DNA of 64,000 nt from contig NZ_BMQL01000013.1 of NCBI RefSeq assembly GCF_014648095.1, forward strand, positions 1 to 64,000. The letters run 5' to 3'. The stretch is from Deinococcus ruber (GTDB lineage Bacteria > Deinococcota > Deinococci > Deinococcales > Deinococcaceae). Of the stretch, positions 43,101 to 49,784 are shown piece by piece (position 1 is the stretch's first letter; each line of letters starts with the position of its first letter). The notes under the pieces were generated by a model. The model searched no databases. It had not been told where the DNA came from and saw only the letters and a list, made by a program, of their open reading frames with translations. The position numbers were made by a program, and so were the translations under genes.

Positions 43101-44939
43101 TTCCGCCAGCCGCTCGCTGAAGAGCTTGATGACCTCGGACGGGCTTTCTTTGCCCATCTTCTTGAACTGGTCGATGTTCAGGTCGAGGGCGGCGCTCCAC
43201 GCACGGGCGCTCTTCTCGTTACCATTCACGGCGCCCTGGATGTTCACGAACAGGCGGGCCAGGCTCGAACCAGCCGACTGTGGGCGTGCGCCTACGCTCA
43301 CCAGCGCGGCGCTCAGCGCCAGGATTTCTTCGTTGGTGGCCTTGGCGGCCTTCGCGCCGGAGCTGAAGTACGTGGCCAATCCGATCACGTTGGGGATGGC
43401 CGCGCCGAACTTGGTTTTCAGATCGACCAGCACATTCGCCGTGGTGAGCAGGTCGGCATTGATGTCCTTGCTGTCCACCGAGCGCAGGAATTTGACGATT
43501 TCCTGGCCGGTCTCCTCCATGCCTTTGGCCCCGCCCCGGACATCGCGGATGATGAGCTTCAGGTCGCTCATCACGTCGACGTAGTTCTGCAGGCCCTCTG
43601 CGCCGTGGATGCCCAGCGTTTCGGCCTGGCGCGCGAACTCGGTGATGTCCTCGGCAGTGACCGGCACGATGGTGGACAGCTCCAGGAAGTGTTTCCCGAG
43701 CTTGTCGATTTCTGCTCCGCTCAGCCCGCCGATGGCGGCCACTTGCGTCATGGCCTGCTGGAAGCTGGCCGCGTCGTGCAGGCCGAAGCTCATGGCGGCC
43801 ACCAGTCCGACGATGGCGACACCAAGCGCAACTGCTGGAGCTGCCGCCGCGATCTCGGCTGCGGTCAGGCCTTGCAGCGCCGACGTCGCGGTCTGGGCAT
43901 ACGCGGCCACCAGTCCGAGCGGGCCAGGAATCAGCGCCAAGCTGTTGCCGAAGCCGGAGATCAGCTGGCTGCTCTTGCCGAACGCCAGTCCTACCTGTGA
44001 GGCCAGCCCCAGGCGCGACATCTGCCCCGACAGGGCCTGCAGCGCCGCCTCGCCGGGGCGCAGTGCGAGGGCGAGGTTGCGGAAGGCCACGGCGTCGGTC
44101 TCGAGCGTGACGTTGAGCGCCTTGCCCTCGGCGATCAGCGCGGTCATGCGCGTGGTGAAGTCCTGCTCTGCGATCATGCCCGACTGGTAGCCAGCCCGCA
44201 GCGCCGAGACCTTCACGCGGATCAGTTCGATGGACTCGGCCAGCGGGCTGGCTTTCTGCGCAGTCTCACCCAGCGCGGCGCTGGCCGTGCGGTACGACTG
44301 CCCGAGCACCAGGGCGTCCCGGCTGCCCAGGGTGGTGCTGGCGCTGAGTTCGACGACCCGCGCCCGCAGCGCCCCCATCTGGGCGGTCAGCTCCGCACCG
44401 TCGATCAGCCCATTCTTCTGCTCCAGCGCGAGCTGCTTGATGCTGCGAGCGAGCGCCAGGACCGTGGTGTCCACCGCCTGCGCCTGCACCTTGTACGTGG
44501 TGGTGATCTTGTTGCCTGCCGCCAGCGCGACGTTCAGGTCTTCGAGCGCACGGATGGCCCGCCCGATGTTCGCTGCCAGTTCGGACAGTGGGCTGCTCCC
44601 CTTCAGCCGCAGCTTCACCGTGAGACTCAGGGTGTTCTGCAGCCGGGCCGCGACACCCTTGATCTGGGTTTCCAGGGCTGTGATGCTGGCCGTGTCGAGC
44701 TTGGGGGCCACGCCTGCACCTGTGCCAGTATTGACCGGCACCGTGCGGGCTTTGGTGGTGAGGGCGTTGACGCGGGCTTCCAGCGAGCGGAGGGCCGCGT
44801 CCGGCTGGGTGGTGTCGAGGGTGAGCCGCACCTTGCTGCCCAGGCGCGAGCCGGTGGTTTTGTACTCAGCCTCCAGTTTCAGCAGGTTGGCGATTGGATT
44901 GGAAATATCGAGCAGGGCAATATCACGAACTTCAGCCAT
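37185..44939 (-). CDS. Tail tape measure protein
   Basis: 2584 aa, ATG 44939 with GGGGG upstream. The conserved tape-measure core lies about 390-640 (FQQAMTQVAAIGGLSGAEID, EITEFARQAETLGIHG-like, AAKATNEEILALSAALVSVG, ARLFVNIQGAVNG). Hydrophobic segments around 330-385 and 770-830 are likely inserted into the host membrane at injection. From about 1000 to 2100 there are long coiled coils with tandem repeats carrying LTLDQARAKVLEAxT and LVTARQDVxLxExAL. At roughly 0.15 nm per residue this predicts a tail near 390 nm. It sets tail length and channels DNA entry. Confidence 0.95.
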   Translation of the reverse strand: MAEVRDIALLDISNPIANLLKLEAEYKTTGSRLGSKVRLTLDTTQPDAALRSLEARVNALTTKARTVPVNTGTGAGVAPKLDTASITALETQIKGVAARLQNTLSLTVKLRLKGSSPLSELAANIGRAIRALEDLNVALAAGNKITTTYKVQAQAVDTTVLALARSIKQLALEQKNGLIDGAELTAQMGALRARVVELSASTTLGSRDALVLGQSYRTASAALGETAQKASPLAESIELIRVKVSALRAGYQSGMIAEQDFTTRMTALIAEGKALNVTLETDAVAFRNLALALRPGEAALQALSGQMSRLGLASQVGLAFGKSSQLISGFGNSLALIPGPLGLVAAYAQTATSALQGLTAAEIAAAAPAVALGVAIVGLVAAMSFGLHDAASFQQAMTQVAAIGGLSGAEIDKLGKHFLELSTIVPVTAEDITEFARQAETLGIHGAEGLQNYVDVMSDLKLIIRDVRGGAKGMEETGQEIVKFLRSVDSKDINADLLTTANVLVDLKTKFGAAIPNVIGLATYFSSGAKAAKATNEEILALSAALVSVGARPQSAGSSLARLFVNIQGAVNGNEKSARAWSAALDLNIDQFKKMGKESPSEVIKLFSERLAEAAAKGIPLSSIYATLGIKGQQYVRTVNELALAHDRLGEAFKTANDGAKDTTALQRRAQAATQDFNDQVKILKDTLFKVGVEIGSNLLPAATGIIKFFINAAKESENLVKYAPTVVTAIGTITAAYLLQTKAVRGLLELEALQSVNSLVGAAAGGFGRLATTVKGLPALLRGANTATSELNATMGVGGATAVGNFLKGLLAIPGAAAVVLAGLAVVAGGIAIWGQKISDDIQATYKEINDSADDQLQQLFAKVHVLEGKGKLGKLQAAQLLTINLRYNYENSDEQNAVLDKRLADLKVKIAQQQKFDAAVSKNLKSDDVSGTEAQISAYSDLESKLVDISSKYGQDKLTPFQTGVRSARIELEKMNDEIQKAIDAGKLTPEAGKSLIAQTSALQTRALHDLTQRQLDEDAKTLQGHEGDIQKGLTGLIVDARAKRSSELDQEVVDLKSKYAPQIQAALQNAQSAPKGQKASFLNEAGQLQQQQAREIVVAQRKANADLEELDRTRGVKVLEAQQKLLTEQKSGLSQRTALLEQEQQAAITTAGDSAQGQLDAARRYSPLILAAKQNELTASSQLERNQAQADLASSLHDAEGAGKRRGELELAARQLYAQRLLNIDDQASTTQEANRLASIKQVQEAEANVVKDYQSKQLADLSQYNGAQLASLVSQSQALVTKAAHDGNAPLTAAYKNIVDTVTKYQEEVLKNFRTAVAETERSIRDLSKKLAEAQPQGEKAAGERSARQPFDDIATSAGDAIKKLDDSVKGLDGNDPKNRAALLRYAHDRQTLEAQIAQAHADGNAAAAQSDLVYYSKQLQESDVAIAAQKKGEIDLGVARASLAEKQAQTDTAQLATRQRLINLASLGVQATQDAISKLPAERAAALAAIPPQQTEERVRTKRSFDQQAQQLQNELTGKQATLYDAVQSKVSLVVEQQGRSLTLDEARAKLLEAHTNETQRALVTAQQDVQLGEKALSNAQATLALLQKNGAGVAQIDAARTEVLNRQTDLVGKRETLSKTGTAFELDAQSRALVIEQARAKVLEARTPEGERALATARQDVQLSEDALGLVQQRFDLLRKTGASQSDIDAAHADVLDKEADVIGKREAERKAIDDQALNAQSQALTLDQARAKVLEAQTSERLRSLVTARQDVVLAREALDLAQQALDKARARGASKPELDGLEAGVKNAQADLLLKGQDAEKARTAVILDDQAKALALQGARNKLREAGVPLEERSLLTAQQDVAYSEQALRNAQNALALSKGGADEKSREADVLNAQTDVVSKREALEQQITAEIKRRMALALQELDVETAREKALMQLSGAASDAVANAEFDLSVTQRKIALNAQEQQQILARKHTQEELLTSQKTGLDLLAQEIEQQDKLMQAQQAKVDIQNALNASVKQLEVEASNISGTDRARADLAAADLKVKQAQETLRSAERDANTVTQVLDAQGNVITESSGETTENLQKVKAATDGLTTAMTDQRSKADALTASLRATRDAEEGLTQGGESLQRELAGGRGEAKALADALTGVSDATRKVEETTRAYHEAQSDLERSRNPTTIKAAADAEDALTSSIHAQRAAVEGLATVYREQVSSMDAVRDATDRLGKALYQGGNTQKLDYSTEVDRLDAIQQRRDGAYNALQRAISTGDNKLITQATTDLANQEDRYHKQIDLINSKFPGKNGPGGITAPGEQGIQAVFNQLDRMGITYDANTSALNKKAEIADQEAASAQKIEDSSGIFRQATDDFAQTTDKLLKQGVTIKTVVSAPPVPAVPDPRSTSPQTGPDQARTSAQAAYDQAYARVQLLNAKVYDQQGKLVYDAAKQFGGAVVDAANKALRDAAVAANLPVPPEVRSADAQRQQQLEQALKSQQAALIQYENSPQGQLQRAQKLIDAALAQRITLAPISIPPPAPRPAPALPSSNTGMAPHITNNYGDTYIDVEVNAAPGLSADQVADKVIGKLKNEARRSGRNCPP

Positions 44940-45016
44940 AGCTCACCCCCTTTGGATGAATGTGGAGGCCGACAACTGCCCAGCGGGTGGGCAATGCAGC
45001 GTTGTACGGTGGACGA

Positions 45017-45166
45017 ATGGCCGATGATTCGCAGGATCTGACGGAGGCGCTCTGGAAGCTGCGGGCGGGCGAGAGCCCGATGCCCAACACACCGCTGCTG
45101 GGCGAACCCACGCCAAGGGAAAAGCCCCGGCGCCCGTGCCGCCGCATTCGGCGGGGAGCATTCTGA
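45017..45166 (+). CDS. Possible small protein, 49 aa, antisense to phage operon
   Basis: ATG 45017 preceded by GGTGGA. The sequence DDSQDLTEALWKLRAGESPM followed by a basic tail (KPRRPCRRIRRGAF) has a plausible amphipathic helix. It fills the gap between the tape measure and the AT-rich cargo gene. Evidence is limited to frame and ribosome site. Confidence 0.3.
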   Translation: MADDSQDLTEALWKLRAGESPMPNTPLLGEPTPREKPRRPCRRIRRGAF

Positions 45167-45371
45167 AGACCGGGTGGTCGTGCTCCTGGCGCGGACGAGC
45201 ACCATCTGGGCGCGGTGACCTTCCTGCAGTAACGGCTCAGTGACTCTTCAGTGCCCTCAGCATCCCACTGAGTAGTCGCCAGAATTTTTCATTACATAGG
45301 TGCGAATGCTCCAAATGACGCTCACAGAGCTGAGATGGCACTCGGCTTCACCCATTATTAACAAGAGGACT

Positions 45372-45926
45372 ATGAACACAGTTAAAGATCGGATAGATTT
45401 AGAAGTTAAAAATATCAAGCGAATTCTTTCTCTGGACGAACGAGCGTATTTTGATATAATATCTTATTATATTAATGGCGATATTGTACATATTGTCTAC
45501 GTGTCAAATAAATTAGTTGGTTTTAAGTCTATAGATGAGAGAGCTTTTTCCTACAGAGCTCACGCTGTTGATTTAGATGAGAAGTTGAATCTTCTTGATG
45601 TGTCCTTATATAACTTATTTAAGACGATATCTATTGCAATTATAGAAGAGACTGCCATATTTTGTCTAACTACTTCTAAATCTAGTTTTTCCAGTGAAAT
45701 ATATCTATGTAAGGCCCTTCCTTTTGAATTCCCTGATGAATACTATATGATAGATAGTATATTGGAATCTCTCGACGAAATTAGTTGCATATTTGAAAGG
45801 GAACTCAGCATAGATAAAGTCAAGATGACTTTGAAGAAGCACTTGCCAATCATAGGAGGCGGCCTTTATATTGGTCTATCAAACGAATCTAGTAATGTGA
45901 GTCTTTTTGAAATAGAAGTGGTGTAG
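45372..45926 (+). CDS. AT-rich cargo (moron) gene, unknown function
   Basis: 184 aa from ATG 45372 with AGAGGAC upstream. Composition is far lower in GC than the phage genes on both sides, and it lies on the opposite strand, the classic profile of a moron acquired by a phage. The protein is mixed alpha/beta (IDLEVKNIKRILSLDERAYF, GDIVHIVYVSNKLVGF, IIGGGLYIGL), with no signal peptide or membrane helix. No family recognised. By position it might be expressed from its own promoter and protect the host or the phage. Confidence 0.6.
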   Translation: MNTVKDRIDLEVKNIKRILSLDERAYFDIISYYINGDIVHIVYVSNKLVGFKSIDERAFSYRAHAVDLDEKLNLLDVSLYNLFKTISIAIIEETAIFCLTTSKSSFSSEIYLCKALPFEFPDEYYMIDSILESLDEISCIFERELSIDKVKMTLKKHLPIIGGGLYIGLSNESSNVSLFEIEVV

Positions 45927-45985
45927 GTAGATAATTAGCATCGTACGCTCTGCGTATGTACTGAGTGGTAACATAAATTAACTCC

Positions 45986-46468
45986 TCAGCGCATGGCGAG
46001 CTTGAAGGCGGTGATGTGGGCCTTGCGGAGCAGGTCAGAGGTCACGACGCTCGCCCGGGTCACAGCTGGGTTCGGGAGGAACCATGCCTTGGCGGTGCGG
46101 CCCAGGTAGAGGGGCGCGAGACCGGGTTCAGCCGCTGCTCGGGCGTGTGCTTCCGCCTCGCTGATTTCGCTCCCCAGACTGCCGTACTCGACATCGCTGG
46201 CGTACTCGGCGACATTCCCCATCTCGACCCCAAGTGCCGCGCCGATATGTGCAGGCCGGGCAAAGATGCTCTCCAGCAGGTGCTCGGTCCGCACGTAGTT
46301 GCCCTCAGGGGTCAGGTACACGCCGACCATCGTTCCCTCGACGATCACCTGCTTGGCGACTTCGGCGACGGCCACCACGCTCGCGTCCATCAGCTGCTGA
46401 TACCGCTGCCGCCGCTCGGCCATGAGCGCGGCAGCGGCAGGGAAGCCGCTCTTGAATTCAACGGCCAT
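45986..46468 (-). CDS. HK97 gp10-like tail completion protein
   Basis: 160 aa. Helical N-terminus (ERRQRYQQLMDASVVAVAEV), then EHLLESIFARP, and the block NVAEYASDVEYGSLG, which matches the YA-x-x-VEFGT motif of gp10-type proteins. Such proteins join head and tail or complete the tail. It is found here after the chaperone genes instead of before the major tail protein, an unusual order. Confidence 0.5.
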   Translation of the reverse strand: MAVEFKSGFPAAAALMAERRQRYQQLMDASVVAVAEVAKQVIVEGTMVGVYLTPEGNYVRTEHLLESIFARPAHIGAALGVEMGNVAEYASDVEYGSLGSEISEAEAHARAAAEPGLAPLYLGRTAKAWFLPNPAVTRASVVTSDLLRKAHITAFKLAMR

Positions 46469-46480
46469 CGTTGACCTCCC

Positions 46481-46765
46481 TCAGTCGGTGAAGATGTCCT
46501 GCATGAGTCGGTCGTGGACCTTATGGCGCTCCTGGGCACTGGGCGGGGCTGCACCCAGGCTCTGCTCGAACAGCCGCTGCAAATGCTCGCGGGCAGGCCG
46601 GTCGTGTTCCTTGTAGGGCAGATTGGACGGCGGCACGTTGCCGTCCACACCCTTGCCCCAGTCCACGCCGCTCGCCATCAGCCGGTCGAGGGTGTTCTCG
46701 TAGCGCTCACGCGCTCGCGCCCGCCGGAGCGCCGCCCGCGCTGCTTCGATCTCCCACAGGGACAT
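46481..46765 (-). CDS. Tail assembly chaperone, T-like part
   Basis: 94 aa from ATG 46765 (MSLWEIEAARAALRRARARE). The same frame is open and reads sensibly upstream of the ATG (LLAEFGIAAYFALQEMSLWE), past the stop of the preceding G-like gene, so it is probably expressed as an extension of that gene by a -1 ribosomal frameshift. Such G/GT pairs bind the tape measure during assembly. Confidence 0.6.
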   Translation of the reverse strand: MSLWEIEAARAALRRARARERYENTLDRLMASGVDWGKGVDGNVPPSNLPYKEHDRPAREHLQRLFEQSLGAAPPSAQERHKVHDRLMQDIFTD

Positions 46766-46803
46766 CTCCTGCAGCGCAAAATAGGCGGCGATCCCGAACT
46801 CGG

Positions 46804-47208
46804 CTAGAAGGTCGGCGTCGGCGCGTTCGGCGTCGACTCTGCGAGCGGCGTGATCGGCTCGCTGTCCTCCTGCGCCTGCTGCACGCTCTGGTAAATTTCC
46901 ATTAGCAGGCTGACGTGTTTTGATATCAGCTCCCGGACGTTGTTCAGCTCGAACACGAACTGTTCCAGGTTCGGCAGATCGGCAGCCGTCAGCTGGTTGT
47001 AGTCCTCTTCACTGAGACCCGCTTCACGGGCAACCACGTCCTGGAGCGCCTGCACCAGCTCGTTGTGCTTCCCCGGATCTTCGTCGTTGGCCCGCTTTGC
47101 GTTGAGCAGGTTCCGGAAGTTGTTGAGGGTGGTGGCCGTGGTACGGGCGGGCCAGGGAGAGATGCTGACGGTGACGCCGCACTGAAGCTGGAAGGGATAT
47201 TTTTTCAT
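46804..47208 (-). CDS. Tail assembly chaperone, G-like
   Basis: 134 aa, ATG 47208. It is located between the major tail protein and the tape measure, the fixed place of gpG-type chaperones. Acidic helical C-terminal half (LEQFVFELNNVRELISKHVS). See the following gene for the likely frameshift extension. Confidence 0.65.
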   Translation of the reverse strand: MKKYPFQLQCGVTVSISPWPARTTATTLNNFRNLLNAKRANDEDPGKHNELVQALQDVVAREAGLSEEDYNQLTAADLPNLEQFVFELNNVRELISKHVSLLMEIYQSVQQAQEDSEPITPLAESTPNAPTPTF

Positions 47209-47230
47209 CTGCTGTTACGCCTCTCAAAAG

Positions 47231-47260
47231 CCGCAAGCCCCGACGGATCGAGGCCTGCGG
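47231..47260 (-). terminator. Hairpin after the major tail protein gene
   Basis: CCGCA (47231-47235) pairs with TGCGG (47256-47260), with further partial pairing inside (GCC/GGC). On the minus strand the stem is followed by CTTTTGA. Probably a partial terminator reducing expression of genes after the major tail protein. Confidence 0.5.
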
Positions 47261-47279
47261 TGGGTGCTGCTGAAATGGG

Positions 47280-48110
47280 TTACAGGCGGGTAAAGGTAAC
47301 GGTGCCGCTGGTGGTCGTGCTGTTCGCGCCGGTCGCCCAGCTGGGTTCGCTGCTGCCGGTGGTGCCTGCCGTGGTGACCTTGTAAGTGTGGCCGTTCGGG
47401 GTGGTGGGTTCGACCACGTCGTTCAGCACGTAGGTGTGGCTGACCTGGAAGGCGGGTGCGCTGCTCGTGCCAGTGCCGAAGATGGCGTTCAGCACGTCAT
47501 CGAGCTTGGCCTTGGGCACCAGCAGCAGGATCTTCACGGCGTTGGTCTTGGTGACGTAGTCCTGGAGCGTCGGATCGACGCCGTCCTTGAAGGCGTCCGC
47601 CCAGGCCAGGTTGGTGGCCTCGAACTGCGGGTACACCAGCACGTCCTCGGTCGCCGTGGCGTTGCCGTTCAACTGCGCGAACGGGAACCACGTCACCTGC
47701 ACCAGCGCACTGTCATCGGGCGACTGACCGACGAACACCAGCATGCCTGTGTTGGGAGACGCGGTGTCGATCAGACCGATCACACCGTCAATGCCGGTGC
47801 TTCCGTCGCCGACGACCGCCGCACTGCCGCTGTGCAGCGCCAGGATGTCCGGGTCGATGTTGTGCTTGCTGTAGAAAGTGATGGTCTCGCTCGCGCCCTT
47901 GATGATGCGCTTGGCCATCACATCCACACCTTCACGGTTGCCGAGCACGTCGAAGGTCGTCTGTGCTTTGGCGCGGTTGGTGATCACCACGATGCCCAGA
48001 TCGAGCGGGTTCTCGCCTGCAGTGTGAATCGTGTCGCGCCAGTAGATTTTCGTGCCGGTCTGCTGGATGGTGGCGGCGTTCGTGACCCCTGGATTCTTGA
48101 CTGTAAACAT
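47280..48110 (-). CDS. Major tail protein
   Basis: 276 aa, ATG 48110. The N-terminal two thirds resemble tail tube proteins (NREGVDVMAKRIIKGASETI, GSTGIDGVIGLIDTA, ALVQVTWFPFAQLNG). A C-terminal add-on domain (about 225-276: SHTYVLNDVVEPTTPNGHTY ... SSEPSW) resembles small carbohydrate-binding modules displayed on phage tails. It precedes the chaperone pair as expected. Confidence 0.75.
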   Translation of the reverse strand: MFTVKNPGVTNAATIQQTGTKIYWRDTIHTAGENPLDLGIVVITNRAKAQTTFDVLGNREGVDVMAKRIIKGASETITFYSKHNIDPDILALHSGSAAVVGDGSTGIDGVIGLIDTASPNTGMLVFVGQSPDDSALVQVTWFPFAQLNGNATATEDVLVYPQFEATNLAWADAFKDGVDPTLQDYVTKTNAVKILLLVPKAKLDDVLNAIFGTGTSSAPAFQVSHTYVLNDVVEPTTPNGHTYKVTTAGTTGSSEPSWATGANSTTTSGTVTFTRL

Positions 48111-48119
48111 GATGTCTCC

Positions 48120-48554
48120 TCACACCGTGCCGAGCACGGTATTGACCTGATAGATGTCCTGCACCTGCCACGCGCGATATTCGATGGCCTGGCTGACGTT
48201 GGTGCGCTGGTAGCGGAAGTAGCTGGGGCTGTCGGATCGGTGCCCCAGCTGCATCCGAACGGCGCGTGCCAGCGCTTCCGCTGTGACCCTGGCCGCCTCC
48301 GGAGTGGCCCCCGGCGCGGTGACGATCACCACCGCGAGCGAGGTGTCAGTGACGCCGTCGCTCAGCAGCCCTGTGTTACCGCTGAGCTGCACGTACCCGC
48401 CTGACGCTGGGCCCGCGAGGTAGGCGGCCAGCCCGCCCAGTTCCTCACCAGGCGGGACGAAGTCGCGCGGGGCCTTGAACTCGCCCGGCAGCAGCACCGG
48501 GATGGCGAGCGCGGCCAGGCGCTGCTGGGCGTACAGCATCGGGTCACGTCTCAC
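48120..48554 (-). CDS. Putative tail terminator / completion protein
   Basis: 144 aa, coupled to the upstream gene. Blocks LYAQQRLAALAIPVLLPGEF and TPEAARVTAEALARAVRMQL, followed by a beta segment, fit small tail terminator proteins. Located just before the major tail protein. Assigned by size and position. Confidence 0.5.
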   Translation of the reverse strand: MRRDPMLYAQQRLAALAIPVLLPGEFKAPRDFVPPGEELGGLAAYLAGPASGGYVQLSGNTGLLSDGVTDTSLAVVIVTAPGATPEAARVTAEALARAVRMQLGHRSDSPSYFRYQRTNVSQAIEYRAWQVQDIYQVNTVLGTV

Positions 48555-48886
48555 CGCTCGTACCGGGCTGTGCCTTCGCGCTGGTCGGTGAAATCGCTCT
48601 TGTCGCTCCAGCGCTCGAGCGTGAGCGTTCCACCCTGCCAGGGAATGTGCGAGCCCTCCTTCGGACGCGGATCGTCCGGGTGGACCTTGACCACCCGCAG
48701 GCCCGTCTGCTGCGGGTTGACCTGCAACAGCGCCGCCACCAGCGGATTGGTCTTGGACGGTTCCTGAACGCTAAAGCGGCAGGTGGTGTTGTCGCTCCAC
48801 GTTGCCTCGTGCCGGTACAGCAGATCACCGTTGCTGCTCAGGGCACGCTGGGCAGCGGCCTTGATGCGCTCCAGTCGCCCGGTCAC
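48551..48886 (-). CDS. Putative head-tail joining protein, 111 aa
   Basis: GTG 48886 (VTGRLERIKAAAQRAL), overlapping the upstream stop (GTGA), is preferred over the longer frame. Beta-rich with WSDNTTCRFSVQEPSK and SHIPWQGGTLTLERWSDK. The position corresponds to the head-closure (stopper) protein of HK97-type phages. Confidence 0.55.
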   Translation of the reverse strand: MTGRLERIKAAAQRALSSNGDLLYRHEATWSDNTTCRFSVQEPSKTNPLVAALLQVNPQQTGLRVVKVHPDDPRPKEGSHIPWQGGTLTLERWSDKSDFTDQREGTARYER

Positions 48887-49308
48887 AGCGCCGCCCCCGC
48901 GTAGGCTCCGGTGAAGGTGACGGGCAGTCCTGCGGAGTACAGGTGCTCCCACACCCGGGCTTCCCAGTGCTGCTGGGCGCTGACAGCGTCTGTGCTGCTG
49001 TTCTGCGCGAAGGTGATTTCGGTGCTGCCGTCCTTCAGCTTCTGCACCCGCTCACCGTCCAGGGCATTGGTCAGCACAGTTCCGCCAGGCAGCAGACTCA
49101 GAGCACGGGAGGCGACCGCGCGCACCAGCGCCCGCACCTGCCGCTTTACCACCGGGTCTTCCGACGTGCTGTCCGGCAGCGGCAGAGCCACCAGGTCGAA
49201 CTGCTCCTGCACCCAGTCGAGCGCTTCGCCGATCAGCTTGTCCGTCACGGGGGGCGTGCCGGGCGCGAATGCCTGGACGTCCTGGGGCGTCACCACCAGC
49301 ACGCCCAC
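48883..49308 (-). CDS. Head-tail connector (gp6-like)
   Basis: 141 aa. All-helical N-terminal region with VTPQDVQAFAPG and KLIGEALDWVQEQFD, typical of the small helical adaptor proteins (gp6/gp15 type) that sit under the portal. Confidence 0.6.
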   Translation of the reverse strand: MGVLVVTPQDVQAFAPGTPPVTDKLIGEALDWVQEQFDLVALPLPDSTSEDPVVKRQVRALVRAVASRALSLLPGGTVLTNALDGERVQKLKDGSTEITFAQNSSTDAVSAQQHWEARVWEHLYSAGLPVTFTGAYAGAAL

Positions 49309-49311
49309 GGC

Positions 49312-49695
49312 TTACTGCTCCTCGACGATCTCGCCCGCCCGCAGCTTCTGCATGACGAACGGCGTGGTTTCCACCGTCACCACGTCTTTGCCGATGCTGG
49401 CTTTGCTGTCAGGGTCGGTAAATTCCCCGCCGTAGGCCGCGATCTGCGGTGCGACCGAGACATTAATCGGCTTCAGGAAGGTCTTCGGCTCCTGGGGAGT
49501 CGGCTGGTTGGCGGCCAGCTTCGCCGCTGCGTCGTCGAACTCCTTGAGCTTGCTGTCGAAGTCGGCGCGGTCGCCCTCGCCCTTCTGCGCCAGGGGCAGC
49601 AGGGACGTCAGCTGGGACGCCGTGTACTTGTTCGGGTCGAGTTCGACGGTGTTGGCGGCCTTGATGCCAGCCGTGATGTCTGCTTTGCTTGCCAT
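49312..49695 (-). CDS. Phage head-region protein, 127 aa
   Basis: ATG 49695 with AGGAGG upstream (complement of CCTCCT). SAP-like start (TASQLTSLLPLAQKG) and a helical middle (DSKLKEFDDAAAKLAANQ). It lies directly behind the major capsid gene; may be a head accessory protein. No family name. Confidence 0.5.
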   Translation of the reverse strand: MASKADITAGIKAANTVELDPNKYTASQLTSLLPLAQKGEGDRADFDSKLKEFDDAAAKLAANQPTPQEPKTFLKPINVSVAPQIAAYGGEFTDPDSKASIGKDVVTVETTPFVMQKLRAGEIVEEQ

Positions 49696-49708
49696 GGTGA
49701 TGCCTCCT

Positions 49709-49736
49709 GGGGGGCAGGCAGAGCCTTTGGCCCCCC
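49709..49736 (-). terminator. Hairpin behind the major capsid gene
   Basis: GGGGGGC (49709-49715) and GCCCCCC (49730-49736) form a 7-bp GC stem with a 14-base loop. No clear T tract; likely a pausing or processing stem. Confidence 0.5.
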
Positions 49737-49784
49737 GGTACGTGGATGCTCAGTCGGGGTGAACGGACGTCAGCGGGCGGTCGC

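Noticed and set aside
44960..45205. Several minus-strand frames between the tape measure start and 45205
   Set aside because: The tape measure has a good start at 44939 with a purine-rich ribosome site; upstream frames are Arg/Pro-rich and mutually overlapping.
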